DNA of 64,000 bases from Hylemonella gracilis ATCC 19624 (GTDB lineage Bacteria; Pseudomonadota; Gammaproteobacteria; Burkholderiales; Burkholderiaceae_C): NCBI RefSeq assembly GCF_000211835.1, contig NZ_AEGR01000042.1:121422-185421 (forward strand). Reading direction: 5' to 3'. Shown here piece by piece: positions 35,138 through 43,496 of the stretch (within the stretch, counting starts at the first letter, position 1; each line of letters starts with the position of its first letter). A program made the translations under genes and the position numbers. The notes below the pieces were generated by a model that had not been told where the DNA came from, did no database searches, and saw only the letters and a list, made by a program, of their open reading frames with translations.

Positions 35138-35842
35138 TCAGTGAACCAAGTCGGTGAAAACCAGCACTTCGGCGTCCTTGCCCTTGGCGAAGGTCAGTTC
35201 AGCCTCTGCCGCGATCATCGCCGCGTCCCCGCCCGTGAGCTTCTGGCCGTTGACTTCCAGTTCGCCCTTGACCAGGTGCACATAGGCCTTGCGATTCGCG
35301 TCAAGCTGGAGCGTCGCCTGCTCCGCACCATCGAACAGCCCCGCGTACAGGCGTGCATCGGCATGGACGGTCACTGAACCCTCTTCGCCCGTGGGCGAAG
35401 CCACCAGGCGCAGTCGGCCGCGCTTGTCGCCGGACTCGAAGGTCTTTTGCTCGTAGCTGGGCGCGATGCCGCGCACGTTCGGCTCGATCCAGATCTGCAG
35501 GAAATGCGTCTGCTGGCCCGCCGCGTGGTTGAACTCGCTGTGCAGCACGCCGCTGCCCGCGCTCATGCGCTGCACGTCGCCGGGCGGAATGCCCTTGACG
35601 TTGCCCATGCTGTCCTTGTGCGCGAGGTTGCCCTCCAGCACGTAGCTGATGATTTCCATGTCGCGGTGGCCATGGGTGCCAAAGCCCGTGCCCGGGGCGA
35701 TGCGGTCCTCGTTGATGACGCGCAGATTGCCCCAGCCCATGAACTCCGGGTCGTAGTAGCCCGCGAAGGAAAAGCTGTGGAAGGACTTGAGCCAGCCGTG
35801 GTCGGCGTAGCCGCGGTCCTGGGATTTGCGAATGGTCAGCAT
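35138..35842 (-). CDS. Pirin family protein (YhaK/YhhW-like)
   Basis: This 234-residue protein matches the shorter bacterial pirins. The cupin motif GTGFGTHGHRDMEIISYVLEG carries the metal-type His residues (HGH) and a Glu, followed by SAGSGVLHSEFNHA. Some family members have quercetin dioxygenase activity. I use the ATG at 35842 (MLTIRKSQDRGYADHGW), preceded by GAAAGGAG; the much longer frame to 36280 runs into the divergent LysR gene and is not supported. It has a LysR-type gene reading away from it. Confidence 0.92.
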   Translation of the reverse strand: MLTIRKSQDRGYADHGWLKSFHSFSFAGYYDPEFMGWGNLRVINEDRIAPGTGFGTHGHRDMEIISYVLEGNLAHKDSMGNVKGIPPGDVQRMSAGSGVLHSEFNHAAGQQTHFLQIWIEPNVRGIAPSYEQKTFESGDKRGRLRLVASPTGEEGSVTVHADARLYAGLFDGAEQATLQLDANRKAYVHLVKGELEVNGQKLTGGDAAMIAAEAELTFAKGKDAEVLVFTDLVH

Positions 35843-35936
35843 GGAATGCTCCTTTCTGTGAGGCCTGCCGAGGGTGCGGGCCGATGGAGTGACTGTAGAA
35901 AAGGCCGGGCTGCTTGAGGCCGAATCGCTTTGAGGA

Positions 35937-35956
35937 TTGAATTCAAAATTAATGAA
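35937..35956. promoter_or_regulatory. Candidate LysR operator between pirin and LysR genes
   Basis: TTGAATTCAA at 35937-35946 is a perfect palindrome. Overlapping it, TCA at 35943 and TGA at 35953-35955 frame a T-N11-A motif, the LysR-type half-site pattern. It lies between the divergent starts at 35842 and 36001. Confidence 0.45.
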
Positions 35957-36000
35957 ATAAGATCGACTCTTCGTGCAAATCAGCCGGCGATTCCTTGCCC

Positions 36001-36990
36001 ATGCAAACCCCGTCCCCGCCCCCCCATTCCGCCCGCGACGTCCTGACCCCGGACGCGCTGGCCATGCTCCAGGCCATTGAAGCCGCAGGCAGTTTCGCGG
36101 CGGCGGCGCGCGCCCTGGGCCTGGTGCCCAGCGCCCTGACCTACCGCGTGCGCCAGATCGAGGACGCCTTGGACGTGCTGCTCTACGACCGCAGCTCCCG
36201 TCAAGCGCGGCTGACCGCGGCCGGCGCGGAGCTGCTGCGCGAGGGCCACCGCCTGCTGGGCGAGATCGATGCGGTGGCACGCCGGGTGCAGCGCGTGGCC
36301 ACTGGCTGGGAATCGCAGTTCACGATCGCGGTCGACAACATCATCCACCGGCCGACCATCATGGAGCTGTGCGAGAGCTTCTTCACCCTGGGCGCGCCCA
36401 CGCGCCTGAAACTGCGCGACGAAACGCTGATGGGCACGCTAGAGGCCCTGACCAGTGGCCAGGCCGACCTGGCCATCGGCGTGGTGCTGGAGGCCGGAGA
36501 CATCAGCACCGGCAACGTGGGGCTGCAAAGCAAGCCCCTGGGGCAAGTCGAGTTCATCTACGCCGTGGCGCCCCACCATCCGCTGGCCACCGCCCCCGAG
36601 CCCCTGACCGACGCCCTGCTGCTGCAGCACCGCGCCGTGGCCGTGGCGGATTCGTCCAGCCGCGGACAGACCCTGACCGTGGGCCTGCTGGCCGGGCAGG
36701 ACGTGCTGACCGTCGGCACCATGCAGGCCAAGCTGGACGCGCAACTGCGCGGCCTGGGTGGCGGCTTCCTGCCGGAGTGCAATGCCCGCCCCTACATCGA
36801 CGCAGGCCGGCTCGTGGTCAAGCAGACCGAGCGCTCGCAACGGCTGGTGCGGACCAGCTACGTCTGGCGCGGCAACATGGCGCCCGGCCAGCCGCCAGGC
36901 CAGGGCATGGGCCGCGCCCTGCAATGGTGGCTGCAACAGCTCGAGAGCCCGACCACGCGCGCCGCGCTGCTGGGTCCACTGCAGCGCTGA
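36001..36990 (+). CDS. LysR-family transcriptional regulator
   Basis: The protein is 329 residues with the N-terminal winged helix-turn-helix (LTPDALAMLQAIEAAGSFAAAARALGLVPSALTYRVRQIEDALDVLLYDRSSRQARLTAAG) and a C-terminal effector domain with two alpha/beta lobes. The ATG at 36001 is used; a TTG at 35995 is two codons earlier. Being divergent from the short pirin gene and sharing its intergenic region, it probably regulates that gene (inference). gluQRS follows 42 bases later on the same strand. Confidence 0.9.
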   Translation: MQTPSPPPHSARDVLTPDALAMLQAIEAAGSFAAAARALGLVPSALTYRVRQIEDALDVLLYDRSSRQARLTAAGAELLREGHRLLGEIDAVARRVQRVATGWESQFTIAVDNIIHRPTIMELCESFFTLGAPTRLKLRDETLMGTLEALTSGQADLAIGVVLEAGDISTGNVGLQSKPLGQVEFIYAVAPHHPLATAPEPLTDALLLQHRAVAVADSSSRGQTLTVGLLAGQDVLTVGTMQAKLDAQLRGLGGGFLPECNARPYIDAGRLVVKQTERSQRLVRTSYVWRGNMAPGQPPGQGMGRALQWWLQQLESPTTRAALLGPLQR

Positions 36991-37032
36991 GCCCACCGAC
37001 CCGCCCCAACAGCACGACGCATCAACGTTGCC

Positions 37033-38049
37033 ATGTCCGCTGCCTACATCGGTCGCTTCGCGCCCTCGCCCACTGGCCTGCTGCATGCCGGTTCGCTGGT
37101 GGCGGCGCTGGCCAGTTGGCTGGACGCACGCGCCCACGGCGGTCGCTGGCTGGTCCGCATCGAGGACGTGGACCAAGCCCGCTGCCTGCCCGGTGTTGAC
37201 CAGTTGATCCTGCAGCAGTTGGCGCAGTGCGGACTGCACGCGGACGACGAGCCCTTGTACCAATCGAGGCGAGATGGCGTCTACCAGCGGGTGCTGGACG
37301 CGCTGGCCCAACGCGGCCGCGCCTACCCCTGCACCTGCTCACGCCGCGAAATCGAACAGACCTTGGAACACCTGGGTCGCCCGCGTGGCCGGCACGGCGA
37401 ACTGGTCTACCCCGGCACCTGCAGGCCGGGCCCGGGCAAGCCCGCGGTCCGTGGGGGTCTTTCAAATGGTCCGCATGACCGCATTGGCGACCACGGGGTC
37501 AACCCTGCAAGCCCTGGCGCACCCACACCCGCACCCGCACCCGCACCCGCACCCGCAACTCGCGCCTGCGCCTGGCGCATGCGTGTGCCCGCTGGCGTGC
37601 TGCTCTGGGAGGACCGGCGTCTGGGCGCGCAGGCCCAAGACGTGGCGGCGGAGGTGGGGGACTTCGTGCTCCAACGCGCCGACGGCTATTGGGCCTACCA
37701 ATTGGCCGTGACCGTCGACGACGTGGCCCAGGGCGTGACCCACATCGTGCGCGGCGAGGACCTGGCCGACAACACCCCCCGCCAGATCGTGCTGCTGCAT
37801 GCCTTGGGCTACCCCACGCCGACCTATCTGCACACGCCGCTGGTGCTCGGCCCGAACGGTGAAAAGCTGAGCAAGCAAAACGGCGCCGAGGCACTGGACC
37901 TGGGGACGCCCATGGCCGTGATGACCGCGCTCGACGCTGCCGCCCAGGTGCTGGGGCTCTCGACCGTTCGCGACCTCCAGTCAGACCGCCGCGCCAGCGC
38001 GCTGGCGGCCTGGGTGTCCGAGTGGAAGGCACGTTGGGGCCCAGCCTAG
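37033..38049 (+). CDS. gluQ: Glutamyl-Q tRNA(Asp) synthetase
   Basis: This 338-residue paralogue of the GluRS catalytic core attaches Glu to queuosine 34 of tRNA(Asp). The HIGH-like motif region is [17 protein letters not shown], the KMSKS-like motif is EKLSKQNG, and the zinc ligands are Cys100, Cys102, Tyr126 and Cys130. The anticodon-binding domain is missing, as expected. Residues about 136-177, directly after the last zinc ligand, form an insertion not typical of the family, ending in Pro-Ala repeats encoded by a DNA hexamer repeat. The ATG at 37033 gives the standard start. Length is greater than the usual 300 or so because of this insertion. Confidence 0.93.
   Translation: MSAAYIGRFAPSPTGLLHAGSLVAALASWLDARAHGGRWLVRIEDVDQARCLPGVDQLILQQLAQCGLHADDEPLYQSRRDGVYQRVLDALAQRGRAYPCTCSRREIEQTLEHLGRPRGRHGELVYPGTCRPGPGKPAVRGGLSNGPHDRIGDHGVNPASPGAPTPAPAPAPAPATRACAWRMRVPAGVLLWEDRRLGAQAQDVAAEVGDFVLQRADGYWAYQLAVTVDDVAQGVTHIVRGEDLADNTPRQIVLLHALGYPTPTYLHTPLVLGPNGEKLSKQNGAEALDLGTPMAVMTALDAAAQVLGLSTVRDLQSDRRASALAAWVSEWKARWGPA
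37519..37554 (+). repeat. GCACCC hexamer repeat inside gluQRS
   Basis: Six units are present: GCACCC at 37519-37524, the variant ACACCC at 37525-37530, then four perfect GCACCC copies from 37531 to 37554. They encode alternating Pro and Ala. As the unit is 6 bases, gain or loss of copies keeps the reading frame. Confidence 0.9.
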
Positions 38050-38136
38050 AAGTTCATGGGGATCAGAAGCCACCCCAAGCTCCCAGAATGTCCGCCAGCC
38101 TTCTTACAATCCGGGCCCGTGAACGATCAGTCCGCC

Positions 38137-38880
38137 ATGTCCCCAAGCAACCCCACCGCTGCACCGCCCGAGGGCGTCGCCTTTCCCAAGGCCATCAAGA
38201 GCTACGTCACGCGCGCGGGCCGCACGACCACGGGCCAGGCCAAGGCCTTGCTGGAGTTGGGACCGCTGTACGTGCTGCCCTTCCAGGCCACGCCGCTGGA
38301 CCTGGACGCGACGTTCCCGCGCGATCCCCAGCACGGCGCGCCCACCATCCTTGAGATCGGCTTCGGCATGGGCGACGCCACGGCGCACATCGCCGCGCTG
38401 ATGCCGGACAAGAACTTCATCGGGTGTGAAGTGCACGAGCCCGGCGTGGGCGCCCTGCTCAAGCACATCGGCGAACGCGGCTTGACCAATCTGCGCATCG
38501 TGCAGCACGACGCGGTGGAAGTGCTGAACCAGATGCTGCAGCCCGGATCCCTCGCGGGCGTGCACATCTTCTTTCCGGACCCGTGGCACAAGAAGCGTCA
38601 CCACAAACGGCGCCTGATCCAGACGGACTTCGTGCGCAAGCTCGCGAGCTATCTGCGCCCGCCGGGCGCCCAGGGCGAGCCGGGCGGTTACCTCCACTGC
38701 GCCACCGACTGGCAGCCCTATGCCGAGCAAATGCTGGCCGTGCTGTCCGCCGAACCCTCGCTGCGCAACACCGCGACGGACTACGCCCCTCGCCCGGCCT
38801 ACCGCCCCGAAACCAAGTTTGAGCGCCGAGGCCTGCGCCTGGGCCACGGGGTCTGGGACCTGGTGTTCGAGCGGGTCTGA
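38137..38880 (+). CDS. trmB: tRNA (guanine(46)-N7)-methyltransferase
   Basis: This SAM-dependent enzyme of about 247 residues methylates G46 in tRNA. Diagnostic segments are [15 protein letters not shown] (SAM site), [15 protein letters not shown] (catalytic Asp-Pro-Trp-x-Lys-Lys-Arg-His) and TKFERRG near the C-terminus (TrmB TKFE motif). The start is uncertain: I use ATG 38137, but an in-frame GTG at 38119 and an ATG at 38056 exist. It follows gluQRS closely and is itself followed, after 30 bases, by a pseudouridine synthase, forming a tRNA/rRNA modification group. Confidence 0.93.
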   Translation: MSPSNPTAAPPEGVAFPKAIKSYVTRAGRTTTGQAKALLELGPLYVLPFQATPLDLDATFPRDPQHGAPTILEIGFGMGDATAHIAALMPDKNFIGCEVHEPGVGALLKHIGERGLTNLRIVQHDAVEVLNQMLQPGSLAGVHIFFPDPWHKKRHHKRRLIQTDFVRKLASYLRPPGAQGEPGGYLHCATDWQPYAEQMLAVLSAEPSLRNTATDYAPRPAYRPETKFERRGLRLGHGVWDLVFERV

Positions 38881-38910
38881 GCCCAGGCCCACTCCACTCC
38901 CCACTGGGTC

Positions 38911-39870
38911 ATGACGCGCCCCGCGCACCGCAACCGCCCGCCCATGATCGAGGGCGTCAGCGCGAGTTGCGTGGCCCTGCCGGGCGGCGGGGCCTGGCCG
39001 CTGTTGGTCGATTTCCTGGCCGAGCGCCTGCCAGCGGTGAGCGCCGCCCAATGGCGACAGCGCATGACGGACGGGCGCGTGTTGGACGAACAAGGACGCA
39101 GCCTGCCGCCCGGCACCCCGGTCACTGCTTTCGCACCTGGGGCACGGGTGTATTACTACCGTGAACTGGACGCTGAACCCGCGCTGCCCTTCGACGCCCA
39201 GATCGTCTTCCAGGACGCACACCTGATCGTGGCCGACAAGCCGCACTTCATGCCCGTCACGCCCACGGGCCGCTACGTGCGCAACAGCCTGCTGGTGCGC
39301 TTGAAGTCCGCGACCGGTCTCGAGACACTCAGCCCCGTGCACCGCATCGACCGCGAGACCGCCGGCTTGGTGCTGTTCAGCGTGCGGCCGCAAGACCGGG
39401 GCGCCTACCAAGCGCTGTTTCGCACGCAAGCCGTGGACAAGGTCTATGAAGCCATCGCGCCACTGCGCGCCCAGGGCTCGGACCGGCCCCTGCCCGCCCT
39501 CCACCGCAGCCGCATCGAGGTCGACCCCGAACAATTCTTCCGCCAGCGCGAAACCGAGGGCGAACCCAACAGCGAGACGGCGCTGGAGCTGGTCGAGTCC
39601 CGGCCTCCGCACGCGCTGTACCGCCTGCGTCCGCGCAGCGGCAAGACCCACCAGTTGCGCGTGCACATGAACGCCCTGGGCCGGCCGATCGTGGGTGATC
39701 TCTTCTACCCGCAAGTCGTGCACGGTCCCGAGGCGGGCCAGGACGACTGGACACAACCGCTGCGCTTGTTGGCGCGCGGACTGAGCTTCCTCGACCCGGT
39801 CACCGGCGCGGCGCGCGCGTTCACGAGCCAGCGAGCGCTGGACTGGCCGGACACGAACGCGGCCGCGTGA
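38911..39870 (+). CDS. RluA-type pseudouridine synthase
   Basis: This 319-residue RNA-modifying enzyme has the catalytic motif HRIDRETAGLVLFS containing the active-site Asp, and the conserved KTHQLRVHMNALGRPIVGD segment. The N-terminal domain is divergent (no clear S4 domain). The exact RNA target is not readable: it could act on rRNA or tRNA. The ATG at 38911 lies 30 bases after trmB on the same strand. Confidence 0.88.
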   Translation: MTRPAHRNRPPMIEGVSASCVALPGGGAWPLLVDFLAERLPAVSAAQWRQRMTDGRVLDEQGRSLPPGTPVTAFAPGARVYYYRELDAEPALPFDAQIVFQDAHLIVADKPHFMPVTPTGRYVRNSLLVRLKSATGLETLSPVHRIDRETAGLVLFSVRPQDRGAYQALFRTQAVDKVYEAIAPLRAQGSDRPLPALHRSRIEVDPEQFFRQRETEGEPNSETALELVESRPPHALYRLRPRSGKTHQLRVHMNALGRPIVGDLFYPQVVHGPEAGQDDWTQPLRLLARGLSFLDPVTGAARAFTSQRALDWPDTNAAA

Positions 39871-39985
39871 AACAAGGCGCGGGTGTCTCGCGCATCGGGC
39901 GGGGGCTTTACCCCGGCGCGCTATCATCGTCGCGTCCCCCTTCTCAAGACACCCCTGCATTCAAGATCTGGACCTTGGAAACGCC

Positions 39986-40642
39986 ATGACATCTTCCCTC
40001 GCGACACTTTCCCACCCGCGTCATCTGGCCACCGTGCTGGCAACGCTGACCCTGGCCCTGACGGGCCTGTCCACATCGGCCCATGCCGACGCCCTCGCTG
40101 ATTTCGGAGCCGCGGTCAGCTACAAACCCCAGCAGCCCGTCGAGGCCCAAGGGGTGACGGGTTTTGACATCGGCGTGGGCGCCAGTTTCAGCGACATCAA
40201 GGACGGCGAGGACGTTTCCGTCACGCGGGTGAACCTGCACAAGGGCCTGCCTTTCGGCTTTGACATCGGCGGCTTCGTGGGCAATGCCCACCAGGACGGC
40301 GAGAGCTACTCGCTGCGCGGCTACGAGTTGCGCTACGCCTTGCTCGAAGGCAGCACCGTGACGCCGGCCATCGGCCTGCGCGGGGCGTACACCAAGCTGG
40401 ACAACGACGCCCTGGATCTCAGCACCAAGAGCCTGGACCTTGGCATTTCCAAGGGTTTCGCCTTCCTCACCCCCTACGCCGGTGTCGGCCGGGTCTGGGT
40501 GGACAGCACGGTGGACGACGTCACCCTCACCAAGACCTACGCAGGGCTCAACATCGGCCTGGGCTTGTTCGCGGTGGACATCGAGGTGGACAAGACGGGC
40601 GAGGTCACCACCTACGGACTGAAGGCCGCGCTGCGCTGGTAA
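39986..40642 (+). CDS. YfaZ-like outer-membrane beta-barrel protein, copy 1
   Basis: This 218-residue protein has a Sec signal peptide (cleavage near ADA after residue 31 or so) and an alternating hydrophobic pattern ending in a terminal aromatic residue (LKAALRW), typical of outer-membrane barrels. Shared landmarks with the next gene are SYKPQQPVEAQGVTGFDIGVG, LHKGLPFGFDIGGFVG, GLRGAYTKL, and the AFLTPYAGVGRVWVDS segment. These match YfaZ-type barrels. The ATG at 39986 begins the signal. The ligand or transport role is unknown. Confidence 0.82.
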   Translation: MTSSLATLSHPRHLATVLATLTLALTGLSTSAHADALADFGAAVSYKPQQPVEAQGVTGFDIGVGASFSDIKDGEDVSVTRVNLHKGLPFGFDIGGFVGNAHQDGESYSLRGYELRYALLEGSTVTPAIGLRGAYTKLDNDALDLSTKSLDLGISKGFAFLTPYAGVGRVWVDSTVDDVTLTKTYAGLNIGLGLFAVDIEVDKTGEVTTYGLKAALRW

Positions 40643-40705
40643 GTGCTCGGACCGTGACCACGGCCTGAAATCAGGGGCCCACATGCTCGGTGATAATTCG
40701 GCCGC

Positions 40706-41476
40706 ATGCACGGCACCCACACCAAGATGACCATGAAAAAATCTTTCTCATCCCTGGCTTGCGCCACGCTGGGCCTGGCTCTGAGCTTGTCGACGCTGCC
40801 GGCCTGGGCGGACCGCCTGGGCAATCTGGACTCCTTGACCGAGCGGGAGTTCAAGTACGCCTCCGAAGCCATCGGCGCGGCGATCAGCTACAAGCCCATT
40901 TCGCCTCCCCAACCGCAAGGCTTGACGGGCTTTGACATTGGCGTCTCCTTGACCAGCAGTTCGCCCTCCTACAAGGGGGCTGCGGCGCTTGAAAAGGCCA
41001 ACGCGAACCTGTACCTCGACGACGCAATCCAAACCTACCGCTTGGACATCCACAAGGGCTTGCCCTTTGACGTGGACGTCGGCGCCTATTTCGCCAATGT
41101 CCCTGGCTTGGGCATCGATGTTCGGGGCCTGGAGGCCCGTTACGCCCTGCTGAATGGAGACTTTGCCAAGCCTGGCATCAGCCTGCGCGGCGGCTACACC
41201 TACGCCACCAACTCCGACGATCTCTACATCAACACGCGAAGCGTGGATGTGTCGATCTCGAAGGAGTTCGCCATGCTGACCCCCTACGCAGGCGTGGGTT
41301 ATGTCTGGGTGGACAGCGACGGCCGCAGGGCGGCCCGGCATCAGGAGAGTTCCCCGGAACTCAACAAGTACTACGCGGGCATCAACATGGGCTTGGGTTT
41401 GATGAACCTGGCCTTTGAAACCGACATCACCGGTGACACCACCAGCTGGGGCATCAAGCTGGGCTTGCGCTGGTAA
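40706..41476 (+). CDS. YfaZ-like outer-membrane beta-barrel protein, copy 2 (tandem paralogue)
   Basis: This 256-residue secreted protein is a paralogue of the preceding gene. Corresponding segments are SYKPISPPQPQGLTGFDIGVS, LDIHKGLPFDVDVGAYFA and FAMLTPYAGVGYVWVDSDG, and it ends LGLRW. It carries a longer N-terminal region (about 40 residues more). The start is uncertain: ATGs at 40706, 40727 and 40733 are in frame, and the signal peptide (KKSFSSLACATLGLALS) fits best from 40733. I list the longest. The two genes are separated by 63 bases and probably arose by tandem duplication. A strong terminator follows. Confidence 0.82.
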   Translation: MHGTHTKMTMKKSFSSLACATLGLALSLSTLPAWADRLGNLDSLTEREFKYASEAIGAAISYKPISPPQPQGLTGFDIGVSLTSSSPSYKGAAALEKANANLYLDDAIQTYRLDIHKGLPFDVDVGAYFANVPGLGIDVRGLEARYALLNGDFAKPGISLRGGYTYATNSDDLYINTRSVDVSISKEFAMLTPYAGVGYVWVDSDGRRAARHQESSPELNKYYAGINMGLGLMNLAFETDITGDTTSWGIKLGLRW

Positions 41477-41497
41477 GCCACCGCGCGGACACATGAC

Positions 41498-41527
41498 AAA
41501 AAGGGCGCTCACACGAGCGCCCTTTTT
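41498..41527. terminator. Bidirectional terminator between convergent genes
   Basis: A perfect 13-bp stem (AAAAAGGGCGCTC at 41498-41510 with its complement at 41515-41527) closes an ACAC loop. It can terminate both the barrel gene on the plus strand and the transglutaminase-like gene on the minus strand. Confidence 0.92.
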
Positions 41528-41582
41528 GATTTCAGACGCCCTGCCCTGATGGCTCAGGACGAAGGCACTTCACCGACGGCGT

Positions 41583-42764
41583 TCAGACTTCCTGCGCGGT
41601 GATGCGGTACTTGAAAGCGTCGGGAGTGTAGGAGTCCAGGCGTTCCACCTGCCCTGCCGGCCCGGTCTCGCACACCGGGTACATCAGGAAGCCCAGCGGT
41701 CCTTTCTGCGCGCCAGGCAGCTTCAGGTCGTGCGCCATGTTCCAACCCACCCAGTTGCCCTCCCACTGCCCAAAGAGCGCCTGGTTCACGGGCGCCACGA
41801 GCGGGTTCTGCGTGGTCTTGATCCATTCTGGCGTTTCCTGGCGCATGACCTTGGCCACGTCGGCCGGATCCATCGCCACCCAGCCGTAATCCTTCAGGTA
41901 GACCTCGGCGCGGCAGTGCTGGGCGCCCGACAAGTTGCCCATGTTGTTGCCGCCCAGCTCCTTGTAGCCAAAGGCCGAAGGCGCGAGGCGCAGGCCGTAG
42001 ACATCACGCGCGGGCAGGCCGACGGCACGGCACAGGCCCACGAAGAGCGCGTTGATGTCCGCGCACTTGCCGCCCAGGTTGCCCGTCTCCAGCATGGTCT
42101 TGATGTCGCCTTCGCCGCAGCCGCGCACCTTGGGTTCGCGGTAGGCATTCGTGACCACCCAGTCGTAGACGGCACGAACCTTCTCATCGTCGGTCTTGGC
42201 GCCTTGCGTGGCCTTGAGCGCCGTCTCGCGCACGATGCCATCGGTGGGCAGCAGCGCGGTCGGACGGGTCCAGAATGCGAGGTCCTTGTCCTGCGCGGGA
42301 CGGGACTTGGACGACCAGTCCACCGCGCGGCTGCGCGTCTGCACGCGGCTGATCAACTCGACCCAGGGTGTTTTTTCGCCGGGTGCGAATTCAACGGTCA
42401 GCCATTGGGTGGCCGGCACGCCGCCTTGCGCGACGTCCTTGCTCAAGGTCACGCGGCCATTGCTGTCCCAGCGGTTGTCCAAGGAACGCTGCCAGTCGCT
42501 GTCGATGGAGGGCACGGGCAGCCAGACACGGGTCTGGCCATCGGCTAGTTGCACGTCCACGCGGGTCTTGACTTCGAAGCTGCGCCACGCGCCGGGCTGG
42601 GGGTTGAACTGGCGCTCGGGCGTGGCGCTTTGCGCGGCCGCGCGGATCGGCCAGGTGCCCAGCGCGGACACCGTGGCGGCACACGAAGCGGCCGCGGCCG
42701 CGTTTTTGAGGAAGGCACGGCGCTGCGATGCGCGCCCGTCGGGCGCGCGTTGAACGGTGGTCAT
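41583..42764 (-). CDS. Transglutaminase-like domain protein, Tat-exported
   Basis: This 393-residue protein has a twin-arginine signal (SQRRAFLKN at 13-21, then a hydrophobic stretch to AAAQ). The C-terminal half is a transglutaminase core with Cys234 in GGKCADINALF, His283 in SGAQHCRAEVYL and Asp299 in VAMDPAD, the expected catalytic triad. The target is unknown; bacterial members are often peptidases or cross-linking enzymes. The ATG at 42764 has GGAG about 10 bases upstream and is preferred over the frame to 42842. Its upstream neighbour on this strand is a TlpA-like thioredoxin gene, 91 bases away. Confidence 0.85.
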   Translation of the reverse strand: MTTVQRAPDGRASQRRAFLKNAAAAASCAATVSALGTWPIRAAAQSATPERQFNPQPGAWRSFEVKTRVDVQLADGQTRVWLPVPSIDSDWQRSLDNRWDSNGRVTLSKDVAQGGVPATQWLTVEFAPGEKTPWVELISRVQTRSRAVDWSSKSRPAQDKDLAFWTRPTALLPTDGIVRETALKATQGAKTDDEKVRAVYDWVVTNAYREPKVRGCGEGDIKTMLETGNLGGKCADINALFVGLCRAVGLPARDVYGLRLAPSAFGYKELGGNNMGNLSGAQHCRAEVYLKDYGWVAMDPADVAKVMRQETPEWIKTTQNPLVAPVNQALFGQWEGNWVGWNMAHDLKLPGAQKGPLGFLMYPVCETGPAGQVERLDSYTPDAFKYRITAQEV

Positions 42765-42855
42765 AAAGCGATCTCCGGTAGATGAGGGACGGGCCGTCGA
42801 CGCAGGTGAAGATGCGCCGAAACAGCTGGGCCGGATTATCACCAGCCTGGGGCGC

Positions 42856-43461
42856 TCACGTCAGCAGGGCATCCAGGAGCGCCTGCGCGCGGTCGCCGCT
42901 CCAGTCCAATTCACCCTGGACCCGATGCCGGGGACGGCCGCTGGGATCGATCAGCACCGTCGTGGGCAGCACGGTGGCCGCCCCCCAGGCCCGCGCGGCT
43001 TCCTTCTCGGTGTCGAGCAAGACGGTCAACGCTCCTGTGTCCAAGGCACTGCTCTGCAGGAAACGCGCGATGGCGCGCGGCCCCTCGCCCACATTGATGG
43101 CCAGCACGCGCACCGCGTCACCGTAGAACCCGACCAAGGTCTGCAAAGTCGGCATCTCGACTCGGCACGGCGCGCACCAGGAGGCCCAGAAATTCAGCAG
43201 CACCACGCGCCCGCGCAAGGCTTCCAGGGTCCAGGTCCGTCCCTGCATGTCCAAGGCGCGCAGGGGTGGGGTCTTCTGCCCGGCAGGCCAGGGGGTCACG
43301 GCGTGGCCGTCCTCCCGATCGGTGGCCGCCAGTTCGGACTTCCCGTCCGCGGGGGCCGCGTGCAGCGGTGCCACACGCAGCAGGGACAGCCAGGTCGCCG
43401 ACGCGAGCGGGGCCACGCCCGCGCCCAAGACCGCGCTCAGGCAGAGTCGTCGTTGCATCAT
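42856..43461 (-). CDS. TlpA/ResA-like thioredoxin-fold protein
   Basis: This 201-residue protein has an N-terminal export signal (about residues 1-36) and a thioredoxin fold with the redox motif WCAPC at 95-99 (Cys96, Cys99). It has the usual cis-Pro segment TVLPTTVLIDPSG. TlpA-like proteins reduce or oxidise periplasmic disulfides, for example in cytochrome maturation. The start is one of two adjacent ATGs at 43456-43461. The transglutaminase-like gene follows after 91 bases. Confidence 0.9.
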   Translation of the reverse strand: MMQRRLCLSAVLGAGVAPLASATWLSLLRVAPLHAAPADGKSELAATDREDGHAVTPWPAGQKTPPLRALDMQGRTWTLEALRGRVVLLNFWASWCAPCRVEMPTLQTLVGFYGDAVRVLAINVGEGPRAIARFLQSSALDTGALTVLLDTEKEAARAWGAATVLPTTVLIDPSGRPRHRVQGELDWSGDRAQALLDALLT

Positions 43462-43496
43462 GGGGCGAGTGTATGCGGCCCTCGGCAGGCTCAGGC

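Noticed and set aside
37519..37554. CRISPR-like or tandem repeat array
   Set aside because: Units are 6 bases without spacers; it is a simple sequence repeat inside a coding region.
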